Of a stretch of 22,871 nt of DNA, positions 1 through 5,665 are shown piece after piece; position 1 is the first letter of the stretch; each line of letters begins with the position of its first letter. The stretch spans positions 1-22,871 of the IMG/VR virus record IMGVR_UViG_3300027749_000492; one strand, 5' to 3'. The notes beneath the pieces were generated by a model. The model was not told the origin of the DNA and ran no database searches. It worked only from the letters and a program-made list of their open reading frames with translations. Made by a program: the position numbers and the translations under genes. This DNA is from a virus.

Positions 1-225
1 CTTGGTTTATACATCTACGCAGGTGAAGATTTACCTGCTGGTGCAGAGCCTGAGTCAACCATTGACCCTGACACCATGATTGACTTGTTCTTGGCCATCG
101 ACAACGCCACCACACAAGATGAACTAAAAATTGCCTACAAAGTCGCTTATGCGGCTTGTGATGGCGACAAAGCCTGGCAGATGAAAGTCATTGCTGCCAA
201 AGACAAAGCCAAGGCAAAACTTTAA
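1..225 (+). CDS. C-terminal part of a probable ERF-type single-strand annealing protein (5' truncated)
   Basis: An open frame enters from the left edge and ends at TAA 223-225, giving 74 residues of C-terminus. The tail is an acidic linker followed by a helical segment with the pattern LFLAIDNATTQDELKIAY...VIAAKDKAKAKL. That arrangement, a short helical 'ATTxDELKxAY' domain ending in a Lys/Ala-rich helix, resembles the C-terminal end of phage ERF-family ssDNA-annealing proteins. The catalytic or annealing core lies outside the window, so the family call is inference. It is strengthened by the YqaJ-type exonuclease three genes downstream, since the two commonly travel as a recombination pair. 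The stop overlaps the next open frame by one base (TAATG). A RecT-type protein or an unrelated replication protein remains possible. Confidence 0.5.
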   Translation, partial: LGLYIYAGEDLPAGAEPESTIDPDTMIDLFLAIDNATTQDELKIAYKVAYAACDGDKAWQMKVIAAKDKAKAKL

Positions 226-245
226 TGTGGCGCAAAAGGAAAATT

Positions 246-449
246 ATGATCCATACAGATGAAGATGATGAGTTTGAACGCATCGAGCGTGAGAACAAAA
301 TGAAAGGCCAGTCATATCACTACGAATCAAAACGTATATGGATTGATTTATCTATGAATGAGTTAACTGATTTGTTTTACAACAAAAACCTTGATCGAAT
401 GAGTGCTGTTAATCACGCTATTGCTTTGTTAAAGGAAAAGAACACATGA
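246..449 (+). CDS. small hypothetical phage protein (67 aa)
   Basis: I do not recognise this protein. The frame opens at ATG 225, which overlaps the previous stop. I prefer the in-frame ATG at 246 because AAAGGA (235-240) sits five bases before it, while the 225 codon has no such signal. The 67-residue product is highly charged at its N-terminus (TDEDDEFERIERENK) and ends in a predicted helix (SAVNHAIALLKEK). It has no membrane segment or cysteine pair. It ends in an ATGA overlap with the next gene, so it belongs to the recombination operon and is probably translationally coupled. It could be an accessory factor or regulator; nothing in it decides which. Confidence 0.7.
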   Translation: MIHTDEDDEFERIERENKMKGQSYHYESKRIWIDLSMNELTDLFYNKNLDRMSAVNHAIALLKEKNT

Positions 450-715
450 TTATCAAACGTGCAATAGCCGTAGAAAGTTTGACCAAGGTTTGCGAAGAAA
501 GTTTAAACCTAATCAAACAATTGATTGACGCTGACAACGAAGTTTATGGCAAAGGCTTTGAGGATGGCATGGCGGCACAGGCCAAGGTTCAGCAAACCCT
601 TAAACCTTTGGCAAAGCTGACAGATGAAGAAATCATGCAAATTATGGAAATCGGTTTAGGGGTAAGAGACACCATCGACACCGCCCTTGAAAAATTAATG
701 GAGAAAAACCAATGA
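446..715 (+). CDS. hypothetical helical phage protein (89 aa)
   Basis: The function is not recognised. The start ATG overlaps the upstream stop (ATGA at 446-449) and is preceded by a purine-rich AAAGGAAAAG. The 89 residues look almost wholly alpha-helical, with a heptad-like stretch near the N-terminus (SLTKVCEESLNLIKQLI) and another at the C-terminus. There is no transmembrane stretch. The stop at 713-715 overlaps the start of the YqaJ-type nuclease, so the two are made from the same message with coupled translation. That position suggests a role linked to recombination or replication, but this is context only. Confidence 0.75.
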   Translation: MIIKRAIAVESLTKVCEESLNLIKQLIDADNEVYGKGFEDGMAAQAKVQQTLKPLAKLTDEEIMQIMEIGLGVRDTIDTALEKLMEKNQ

Positions 716-1338
716 TTGAACTTATGGAACAAGGTACAGAAGCCTGGTTCAACATCCGCATCGGCAAAGTCACCGCTAGTCGTGTTGCTGATGTGCTTGC
801 CAAAACCAAGACGGGCTACTCAACCACTCGTGACAATTACATGGCGCAATTAGTCTGTGAACGCTTGACAGGGCAGAAGGGTGAAAGTTTTACCAACGCT
901 GCCATCCAACATGGAATTGAAACTGAGGCGTATGCCAGAGCCGCCTATGAAGCCCGCTATGACGTTTTAGTCGATGAAGTGGGGTTTGTACCCCATCCCA
1001 CGATAGAAATGTCTGGTGCGTCTCCTGATGGTCTTGTTGGGGAAGATGGCTTGATTGAGATCAAATGCCCTAATACTGCGACACATATTGAGACTTTATT
1101 GTCTGAGTCTGTGCCGAATAAATACTACACCCAGATGCAGTTTCAGATAGCTTGCACAGGGCGCAAATGGTGCGATTTTGTCAGCTTTGACAATCGACTG
1201 CCTACCGAACTTCAGATGTTTGTAAAACGTGTCCCACGGGATGATATGTATATCAGACTGATTGAAGATGAAATCGTCAAATTCCTTGCCGAACTTGATA
1301 CCAAAATAAATCAACTAATGAAAGTCAAAAATGTCTAA
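712..1338 (+). CDS. YqaJ-type viral recombinase / exonuclease
   Basis: This 208-residue protein matches the phage YqaJ (lambda-Exo-like, PD-(D/E)XK) nuclease pattern. The N-terminus has QGTEAWFNIRIGKVTASR (7-24), the family's opening motif. A GIETE motif lies at 68-72. The catalytic core is SPDG (104-107) and EIK (116-118), giving the metal-binding Asp106 and Glu116 with Lys118. QMQFQ at 131-135 is the helix that follows the active site in this family. Length is normal. Family members degrade one strand of duplex DNA 5' to 3', leaving a 3' tail for an annealing protein. The upstream ERF-like fragment and downstream SSB-like gene fit that partnership. The start is set by an ATGA overlap and GGAG eight bases upstream. 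Confidence 0.92.
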   Translation: MIELMEQGTEAWFNIRIGKVTASRVADVLAKTKTGYSTTRDNYMAQLVCERLTGQKGESFTNAAIQHGIETEAYARAAYEARYDVLVDEVGFVPHPTIEMSGASPDGLVGEDGLIEIKCPNTATHIETLLSESVPNKYYTQMQFQIACTGRKWCDFVSFDNRLPTELQMFVKRVPRDDMYIRLIEDEIVKFLAELDTKINQLMKVKNV

Positions 1339-1564
1339 AGTCTACGAAATTACCATTGTTTCAGGTAAGTACACCAACAAAGATGGCCAAGAGAAATCAC
1401 GCTATCAAACCATCGGCTCGGTCATTGAGACTAAAAACGGCCTGATGTTGAAACTTGACAGCATCCCTCTGCCTGATGGCGGCTGGAACGGCTGGGCATA
1501 TATGAACACCCCAAAGCCTAGAGAAGAATTCAAAGGCTTACCCATTGATGACGCACCATTCTGA
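1331..1564 (+). CDS. small protein with SSB-like acidic C-terminal tip (putative ssDNA-binding protein)
   Basis: The 77-residue product begins with a beta-rich stretch (SKVYEITIVSGKY, then RYQTIGSVIE and GLMLKLDSIP) that could form a small barrel. It ends in DDAPF (73-77). This closely resembles the DDDIPF tip by which bacterial SSB recruits partner proteins. It is much shorter than a standard SSB (about 150-180 aa), so it may be a minimal phage-type single-strand binding protein. The assignment is inference from the tail and from its place directly behind the exonuclease, whose stop it overlaps by eight bases. An accessory protein that mimics the SSB tail to recruit host enzymes is the main alternative. 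Confidence 0.6.
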   Translation: MSKVYEITIVSGKYTNKDGQEKSRYQTIGSVIETKNGLMLKLDSIPLPDGGWNGWAYMNTPKPREEFKGLPIDDAPF

Positions 1565-1573
1565 GGAAAAATC

Positions 1574-1894
1574 ATGGACTATGTGAAATTTTTTGACAGA
1601 ATATTTCCTGAGTTCCCACGGGTCAGGGCAACCGACCCCGTGACTTCTTATGAAGCAGCCGACTCAATCAAGGAAATAGCCAATCAGCATCACATCATCA
1701 TCTTGGAGTGCTTGCAAAAGCATGGGCCGTTGGGCAAGGATGGCATCTCAGCCCGCACCGATCTTGACGGCAATCAGGTGGCCAGGCGGCTTAACGAGAT
1801 GAAAGTCCTTGGTCTTATCACTTTAACGGGTGAAAAAGTGACATCTAATTCAGGGCGAGGCGAACGTGAATGGCAAGCAATTGTCACAAATTGA
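1574..1894 (+). CDS. winged-helix DNA-binding protein
   Basis: This 106-residue protein has a short N-terminal extension with the phrase VRATDPVTSYEAA, common at the head of phage winged-helix proteins. A winged helix follows: helix 1 around 38-49 (HHIIILECLQKHG), a helix-turn-helix around 55-80 (DGISARTDLDGNQVARRLNEM) and a beta wing (GLITLTGEK) that ends in a Gly/Arg-rich loop. It probably binds DNA and may regulate the early operon or act in replication. The start has GAGGA about seven bases upstream. No partner is visible. It is not a CI- or Cro-type repressor as far as I can see. Confidence 0.75.
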   Translation: MDYVKFFDRIFPEFPRVRATDPVTSYEAADSIKEIANQHHIIILECLQKHGPLGKDGISARTDLDGNQVARRLNEMKVLGLITLTGEKVTSNSGRGEREWQAIVTN

Positions 1895-1940
1895 GCATAG
1901 TATTTGATTGCAACAATCGGTTGCGTTAACGGGGAATACC

Positions 1941-2138
1941 ATGAAATTTGAGATTACTTTTGGCTGGCTTGATGCTGAGAAAATCACTGTAGAAACACAT
2001 GACTTTGAGAAAATTCAGATCATTCAGGAATTTATTGAATTTCAAGAGGAGCATGAATGGGCGGTTGACTATGAAGCTGTTGACAGCCTTGAGATTGAGT
2101 TTGAAGAAGATACTGAAGAAGAAGAAGCTGCGGAGTAA
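1941..2138 (+). CDS. small acidic hypothetical protein (65 aa)
   Basis: I do not recognise this protein. A longer in-frame opening at TTG 1908 exists. The ATG at 1941 is preferred because GGGGAA (1931-1936) lies just upstream at proper spacing. The 65-residue product starts with a beta-like segment (MKFEITFGWLDAEKITVE), continues with a helix, and ends in a run of Glu and Asp (EFEEDTEEEEAAE). Its strong negative charge would suit a DNA mimic or a protein-binding tail, but this is speculation. It is the last gene of the rightward operon, and a hairpin follows the stop. Confidence 0.65.
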   Translation: MKFEITFGWLDAEKITVETHDFEKIQIIQEFIEFQEEHEWAVDYEAVDSLEIEFEEDTEEEEAAE

Positions 2139-2142
2139 TTAA

Positions 2143-2176
2143 GTGGGGCTTACTTTGCTAAAAGGTAAAGCCCCAC
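2143..2176. terminator. hairpin at the convergent junction, possible bidirectional terminator
   Basis: GTGGGGCTT (2143-2151) pairs perfectly with AAGCCCCAC (2168-2176) around a 16-base loop. It lies four bases after the stop of the last rightward gene and overlaps the 3' end of the last leftward gene. On the plus strand the stem is followed by ATTTCC, and on the minus strand by TTAATTA, so both U tracts are weak. Placement between converging operons supports a shared terminator. Efficiency cannot be judged. Confidence 0.5.
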
Positions 2177-2293
2177 ATTTCCTATTGCATAGCCGCCATA
2201 TACAACTGCCATAGCAGGGTTGCCCTTAAACAATTGCTCAACAGCAATATAGGCATAAATTGCCCCCACAAGGGCGATTAACCAAGCACTCAT
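2150..2293 (-). CDS. small integral membrane protein (47 aa)
   Basis: This frame runs from ATG at 2291-2293 to TAA at 2150-2152 on the minus strand. It encodes 47 residues: MSAWLIALVGAIYAYIAVEQ, a short polar loop (LFKGNP), then a second hydrophobic stretch ending NVGLYLLAK. Two transmembrane helices with a Gly/Tyr-rich character are evident. The frame is the only gene in what otherwise looks like an empty gap, and it is colinear with the leftward operon, 31 bases after the phosphoesterase. The ribosome site is weak (AAAGAG, about nine bases upstream). A lysis or membrane-stress role is possible given the lysis genes upstream, but nothing in the sequence proves it. Confidence 0.65.
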   Translation of the reverse strand: MSAWLIALVGAIYAYIAVEQLFKGNPAMAVVYGGYAIGNVGLYLLAK

Positions 2294-2324
2294 ATCGTTT
2301 TACTCTTTATTGTCCCTACAAGGG

Positions 2325-3311
2325 CTAAAACGCAGACACATCAATTACCTCGCCCCTGAACTGGATGCACCCTTCAGAAAAGGCATGAATTAACTCAGGC
2401 CACAATAGTTCACCATTAAAAAAGGTCAGTACTGCAAAGCCTGACCTGTGATTGTTTGGATTTAACTCAGCGTAAGTAAACTGAGGGCCATCGGGTTCTG
2501 CTAACGTCCCCGTATCCACCCCATATCTAACCCCGTTGTAATCGCTAAATGGAGTGACTTTTAAGCTGTGCAAATGCCCAGTTATACACGACACCCCCGC
2601 ATTGACGGTTGCATTATGGGTTGCGTGAATTCCACCCTTATATCGGTGTTTGACAATAACCTTAGATGTAGGCCAGCAAGCCCAACAAAATTCCCAATCG
2701 GGGATGTGGTCTGTAATCTTAAATCCAAGAACATCTTTGTATTGCGGGGCGTGTTGTGCAAGTCTATTTGCAAACCTTGAGTCATGGTTGCCCCATGTGT
2801 GGATCAGTTTGACGTTGTGGCGCTCGGCTTTGGCGGCTTCCTCAATCTCACCTAAAGCGCCCTGACAAGCCTTTAATTCTTGTAAAACAGTTGTAGCGGG
2901 TTGGTCAGTTGGATCATGGCGACTAATGGCTGCCCCGTCAAAACTGTCTCCATTTGCGATAACCGCTTTAGGGGATAGTGTCTCAATAGCCCACAGAAGT
3001 CCCTTAAAGGCCGTTGATCGTTGACCAGGTATAAAGTGGGCATCAGAGAACACAATGACTGTCCCATCTAGTATTCCAAGATCAATCTGCCTTAACGGGG
3101 AAAATGATTTCTGTCTCTCATCGTACAAAGCGCCTCGATGGTCTGCTGCGGGCAAAACACCATGCTCTTTTTCCATCCTGCGTCTACGATAAGCAACGGC
3201 TCGATCAGTAACGCATAAAATTTTGGCAATCTTTGACGTTGATTGGTACTGATCCCAAAGTTTAAGGAATTCCTCATCAGAGCAAGCGGTTAGCCCGTTA
3301 GTTGAAACCAT
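2325..3311 (-). CDS. HTH-fused calcineurin-like metallophosphoesterase
   Basis: The 328-residue product carries the full metallophosphoesterase signature: SDAH (Asp90, His92), NGD (Asp122), GNHD (174-177), a His pair in GGIHATH (around 229-232) and GHLH (245-248). These residues bind a dinuclear metal centre, so it should hydrolyse phosphodiester or phosphomonoester bonds. Residues 24-46 (STSKIAKILCVTDRAVAYRR...) form a helix-turn-helix of the resolvase/sigma type, suggesting the enzyme is brought to DNA. The start has AAAGGA five bases upstream and overlaps the metallopeptidase stop by 14 bases. Substrate is unknown; a nuclease-like role on DNA is inferred from the HTH. It is near the end of the late operon, downstream of lysis genes. 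Confidence 0.85.
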   Translation of the reverse strand: MVSTNGLTACSDEEFLKLWDQYQSTSKIAKILCVTDRAVAYRRRRMEKEHGVLPAADHRGALYDERQKSFSPLRQIDLGILDGTVIVFSDAHFIPGQRSTAFKGLLWAIETLSPKAVIANGDSFDGAAISRHDPTDQPATTVLQELKACQGALGEIEEAAKAERHNVKLIHTWGNHDSRFANRLAQHAPQYKDVLGFKITDHIPDWEFCWACWPTSKVIVKHRYKGGIHATHNATVNAGVSCITGHLHSLKVTPFSDYNGVRYGVDTGTLAEPDGPQFTYAELNPNNHRSGFAVLTFFNGELLWPELIHAFSEGCIQFRGEVIDVSAF

Positions 3312-3672
3312 TGGAATCCTTTAGGAGCAGTTGCTCAAGTCGATTTATTATGCGGTGTTCCTGTTTTTCTATTTCTTCTTCTGATGATTTTGGGTCTTGC
3401 GCTGCGGCCATAAGGTCATGTAGGAATACATGTAATACCTCATGTAAAGCTGTGGCTTCTAGAATATCATCTGTGATCTTTTCAGCACCAAAGTCACCCA
3501 AACGATAGGTGGCCAATCGTGCGCCCTCGTTAAACTCAACAGAGGCCATTGCTTGCTTGGCGGGTTTTAGTCCCTTTTCAATTCTCCAATCACCAAGGTG
3601 AAGAATTGATTGCCATTTCTTTACACAAAGTGCAAAAAACTCAGCATCTTGTGATGTTGGAATATTAGACAT
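3298..3672 (-). CDS. HExxH zinc metallopeptidase-like protein
   Basis: The 124-residue protein contains HEVLH at 77-81, the HExxH zinc-binding and catalytic motif, on a predicted helix (ILEATALHEVLHVFLHDLM). It sits after a beta region with FNEGARLATYRLGDFG. This layout resembles small phage putative metallopeptidases and loosely the SprT class. The third zinc ligand is not obvious; His106 or a nearby Glu are candidates. The C-terminus is a charged helix. There is no signal peptide, so it should act in the cytoplasm or in the virion. AAGGTG lies seven bases before the ATG. Possible roles are host-protein cleavage or head maturation, both unproven. Confidence 0.7.
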   Translation of the reverse strand: MSNIPTSQDAEFFALCVKKWQSILHLGDWRIEKGLKPAKQAMASVEFNEGARLATYRLGDFGAEKITDDILEATALHEVLHVFLHDLMAAAQDPKSSEEEIEKQEHRIINRLEQLLLKDSNGFN

Positions 3673-3707
3673 TTCAACACCTTAGTAAATATTTGTGACG
3701 TTTTTAT

Positions 3708-4136
3708 TTAAACAAACGGTCTAGTGCCTTGTTTATCAATAATAAGTGCTTGCTTACGGGGTTTTGCATCGGGGGTGTTTGGAATGCTTAAATGCGTCCA
3801 ACGGTCAAATTCCCGAATAACTTGATCGTAAGCCAGACTTGATGCGATGACAGTCCGCACCACTTGGTCAGGCGTTAATTCAGGAACTCGGATGTCCACA
3901 GCACAACCAATGCGATGCTGACTGCTATCTTTAGAACCCACCGCATCGTTGACTTGCTTGCTGCGAAAAGCAGAGTTAACCATAATTGGTCGCCCGCCCA
4001 AGGTCTGTTTGACTTCCTCAAGGAACTCTGCGAGGCGTTTGAGGTTTTCCAGTTCTGCATCATTTGGCGTATTATCATATTCACGGTGGTCGGTGTGGGT
4101 CAGTTCTTCAAGGGAAAAATGTTCAGTTAACTTCAC
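3708..4136 (-). CDS. peptidase M15-type endolysin
   Basis: The 142-residue product matches the M15 (D-Ala-D-Ala carboxypeptidase-like) endolysin layout. It has SAFRS at 55-59, His74 and Asp81 in SQHRIGCAVDIR (a HxxxxxxD zinc pair), and His115 in DRWTHLSI as the third ligand. The N-terminus (LTEHFSLEELTHTDHREYDN) is typical of phage M15 domains. It would cut peptidoglycan cross-links for lysis. The start codon is GTG (4134-4136), overlapping the holin stop as GTGA, with AGGG a short distance upstream. There is no signal peptide, so it needs a holin. The two membrane protein genes immediately upstream supply one. Confidence 0.88.
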   Translation of the reverse strand: MKLTEHFSLEELTHTDHREYDNTPNDAELENLKRLAEFLEEVKQTLGGRPIMVNSAFRSKQVNDAVGSKDSSQHRIGCAVDIRVPELTPDQVVRTVIASSLAYDQVIREFDRWTHLSIPNTPDAKPRKQALIIDKQGTRPFV

Positions 4137-4540
4137 TTTTTCACCCTGTCGGTTATTTTTTCAAGTGTTCTGCCGCCAAAATAGAACGACATCACAAGCA
4201 TCCCCCATTGACCAAGTAGCTCGACATAAGCACCACGAGTCTCGTACTCAAAGATTGAGGCGATGGCAAAGCCTGAATAGGCAATTAAAAGGAATATAAG
4301 GGTCATAGGGCGAATATTCTTGGACAACCAAGAGTCAGATGCCATATCCGCTTGAACACGCTGTGTGAGGTTGTTTTGTTCGGTTTTGTATAACTCAGTC
4401 TCGTTAGCCATCTTTGCCAACTCGCCATCTTGAGCCATTTTAGCCAAGTCCATCTGCGCTTTGGCTTTGGCTTCAGGATCAGGAATTAGCTTGTCAATGA
4501 GCTTGCCGCCAATGTTTAAAAGTGAATCTAGTCCGATCAT
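4133..4540 (-). CDS. holin, 3TM/GTA-type family
   Basis: This 135-residue protein begins with LLNIGGKLIDKLIPDPEAKA, the opening typical of the 'holin of 3TMs' family known from gene-transfer-agent release. A polar coiled region follows (about 25-65), then NIRPMTLIFLL leading into a hydrophobic segment (about 77-97) and a second one (about 108-123), with a basic C-terminus. It should make holes in the inner membrane to release the endolysin encoded directly downstream, with which it overlaps (GTGA). Its own start overlaps the preceding stop (ATGA), and AGGATG lies just upstream. Confidence 0.82.
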   Translation of the reverse strand: MIGLDSLLNIGGKLIDKLIPDPEAKAKAQMDLAKMAQDGELAKMANETELYKTEQNNLTQRVQADMASDSWLSKNIRPMTLIFLLIAYSGFAIASIFEYETRGAYVELLGQWGMLVMSFYFGGRTLEKITDRVKK

Positions 4541-4767
4541 TTTTCATCCTGATTTTGTGAAAGTTTAACGCCCGCTAAGAGGCCAATAAAGCCACCAATG
4601 ATGGTTTGAAAAGCAGGGTGCAACATGGCAAAGATTTCAGCGTTATCAACTTCTTTAGCCCACAGGCCAAGCAGAAAAGCCGTCACCATTCCAAGGATGC
4701 AAAGGCAAAGAGTGGCGCTCACCATGAACGTCACCCAAAATGTCAATTTGTTTCTTGAATCTTCCAT
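4537..4767 (-). CDS. two-helix membrane protein, possible second holin or antiholin
   Basis: The open frame extends to 4860. I place the start at ATG 4767 because GAGGA stands a few bases upstream, the upstream gene ends at 4775, and the extra 31 residues would overlap it. The 76-residue product has a short charged N-terminus (MEDSRNK), a long hydrophobic segment (8-36), a polar loop with Glu and Asp, a second hydrophobic segment (50-68) and a polar tail (QNQDEK). This is class-II holin topology. It precedes the GTA-type holin with an ATGA overlap, so the two may act as holin and antiholin. I cannot assign which. Confidence 0.65.
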   Translation of the reverse strand: MEDSRNKLTFWVTFMVSATLCLCILGMVTAFLLGLWAKEVDNAEIFAMLHPAFQTIIGGFIGLLAGVKLSQNQDEK

Positions 4768-4774
4768 TTTGTCC

Positions 4775-5011
4775 TCACACAAATATTGCAAAACGTCGGT
4801 GATTGTTAATATTCTCCAACGAAATTGTATTTTCACTAGCTCGTTTGTTGTAAAGCTCAACTTCTAATTCTTGCGTCTTGATGGCTTGTTTCTTACATTC
4901 CACGGCTTCTTTGTATTGTTCTAATTTCTTTTCCATCGCTTTGTCAAACGCCACCATTCTTGCGTCATAGGTTGGCTGAATCATTGGATACCATTTGTTC
5001 AGGGTTATCAC
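4775..5011 (-). CDS. small coiled-coil hypothetical protein in the lysis cassette
   Basis: This 78-residue protein of unrecognised family starts at GTG (5009-5011), which overlaps the upstream stop as GTGA. GAGAGGG lies about seven bases before it, which supports this start over the internal ATG at codon 10. Residues 20-60 form a strongly charged helix rich in Lys, Glu and Gln (DKAMEKKLEQYKEAVE), likely a coiled coil. There is no signal peptide or transmembrane stretch. Its place among holin-type genes suggests a lysis accessory role. It lacks the membrane anchor expected of an i-spanin, so an Rz role is not supported. Confidence 0.6.
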   Translation of the reverse strand: MITLNKWYPMIQPTYDARMVAFDKAMEKKLEQYKEAVECKKQAIKTQELEVELYNKRASENTISLENINNHRRFAIFV

Positions 5012-5292
5012 TTCTTTTCCCTCTCAACAGCTTTAGCATAGTAAAACAAAACTTTGCTTCTTAATTCCCCACTATCTGCCGTCCCCGCCCATGCCGCAAG
5101 ATTATTCCAAATGCCCGCTAGTTGCTCAGATGAGCAGTTATCACCATTTTTGGTGAGCCACTCCGACAATCTTTGATGCCTCTCCAACGGGTTTCCCAAC
5201 CAAGTCAGAGCGTAGAAGTCTGAAATTGTGCAAGGTGCTTTTGCACTCACCCAAAAAACAAAAAAGAGAACTAATAAAATAAGCCATTTCAC
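5008..5292 (-). CDS. exported periplasmic-type protein with two cysteines
   Basis: The frame opens at 5358 but would overlap the preceding gene. The GTG at 5292, six bases after that gene's stop, gives MKWLILLVLFFVFWVSAKAP, a near-ideal signal peptide with an AKA cleavage site. The 94-residue precursor would yield a mature domain of about 75 residues with Cys21 and Cys53, which could form a disulfide in the periplasm. The mature part is helical (FYALTWLGNPLERHQRLSEW; GIWNNLAAWAG). The residue before Cys21 is Pro, so it does not fit a lipobox and is probably not an Rz1-type lipoprotein. Location points to lysis or envelope interaction. Family not known to me. Confidence 0.65.
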   Translation of the reverse strand: MKWLILLVLFFVFWVSAKAPCTISDFYALTWLGNPLERHQRLSEWLTKNGDNCSSEQLAGIWNNLAAWAGTADSGELRSKVLFYYAKAVEREKK

Positions 5293-5297
5293 ATGAC

Positions 5298-5522
5298 CTA
5301 CTTTTTGATCCAGGTCTGCCAAGCAGCACCCGCAGCCATCACCAACCCACCAACCCACAGAATAGGTTTAGCGGCTGAAGCAACCCATCCAAGCACTTTA
5401 AAAGCCCCTTGAAGCGCATCAAACGCCTCTACAAGCCCTTTAGTGTTCTTGTCTATGCTATCTACCTTAGTTTCGACTTCAACGAGCCTGTCGTAGATTT
5501 GCTTGTGGGTCACTTCATCCAT
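5298..5522 (-). CDS. XhlA/holin-like single-pass membrane protein
   Basis: The 74-residue product has a soluble heptad-type N-terminal half (THKQIYDRLVEVETKVDSID) and a C-terminal membrane segment (about 43-68, including AAKPILWVGGLVMAAGAAW), ending in WIKK. This is the layout of XhlA-type haemolysin/holin accessory proteins, in which a coiled coil on the cytoplasmic side precedes one transmembrane helix. A good GGAG lies at proper spacing before ATG 5520-5522 and overlaps the stop of the small gene upstream. It opens the lysis cassette. The XhlA assignment is by architecture only. Confidence 0.65.
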   Translation of the reverse strand: MDEVTHKQIYDRLVEVETKVDSIDKNTKGLVEAFDALQGAFKVLGWVASAAKPILWVGGLVMAAGAAWQTWIKK

Positions 5523-5524
5523 AA

Positions 5525-5665
5525 TTACTCCACGTCTTTGGGTAACTGTGCTTCGGCTTGCTCTTTAATTTTAACTAACAATGGCCACACACCACTAGAT
5601 GATGGCAATTGACCAAGAGCTTGCAAAATGAATTGCACTTCATTGACTTCTAATTCTAATTTCAT
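5525..5665 (-). CDS. small conserved-type phage protein (46 aa)
   Basis: This short frame runs from ATG 5663-5665 to TAA 5525-5527. Its start overlaps the stop of the upstream gene (ATGA), and its stop falls within the ribosome site of the next gene. Both features mark it as a real member of the operon. The 46 residues read MKLELEVNEVQFILQALGQL, then SSSGVWPLLVKIKEQAEAQ and an acidic end. This is a beta strand followed by two helices. I have seen this 'ELxVNEVxxILxALGQ' pattern near phage tail fibre genes, but know no function. A tail fibre accessory or assembly role is a guess. Confidence 0.7.
   Translation of the reverse strand: MKLELEVNEVQFILQALGQLPSSSGVWPLLVKIKEQAEAQLPKDVE

Noticed and set aside
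2261-2330. Two similar CCC-ACA-AGGG segments (2261-2280 and 2311-2330), each a tiny hairpin
   Set aside because: Stems are four to five bases with several differences between copies; one lies within the 47-residue gene. Not enough for a regulatory repeat or attachment site.
3949-4299. 116-residue plus-strand frame across endolysin and holin genes
   Set aside because: Antisense to two genes with clear motifs and overlapping start/stop signals.
5293-5358. Longer N-terminus for the exported protein (start at 5358)
   Set aside because: It would overlap the preceding gene by 61 bases and hide the signal peptide; the GTG at 5292 is better placed.
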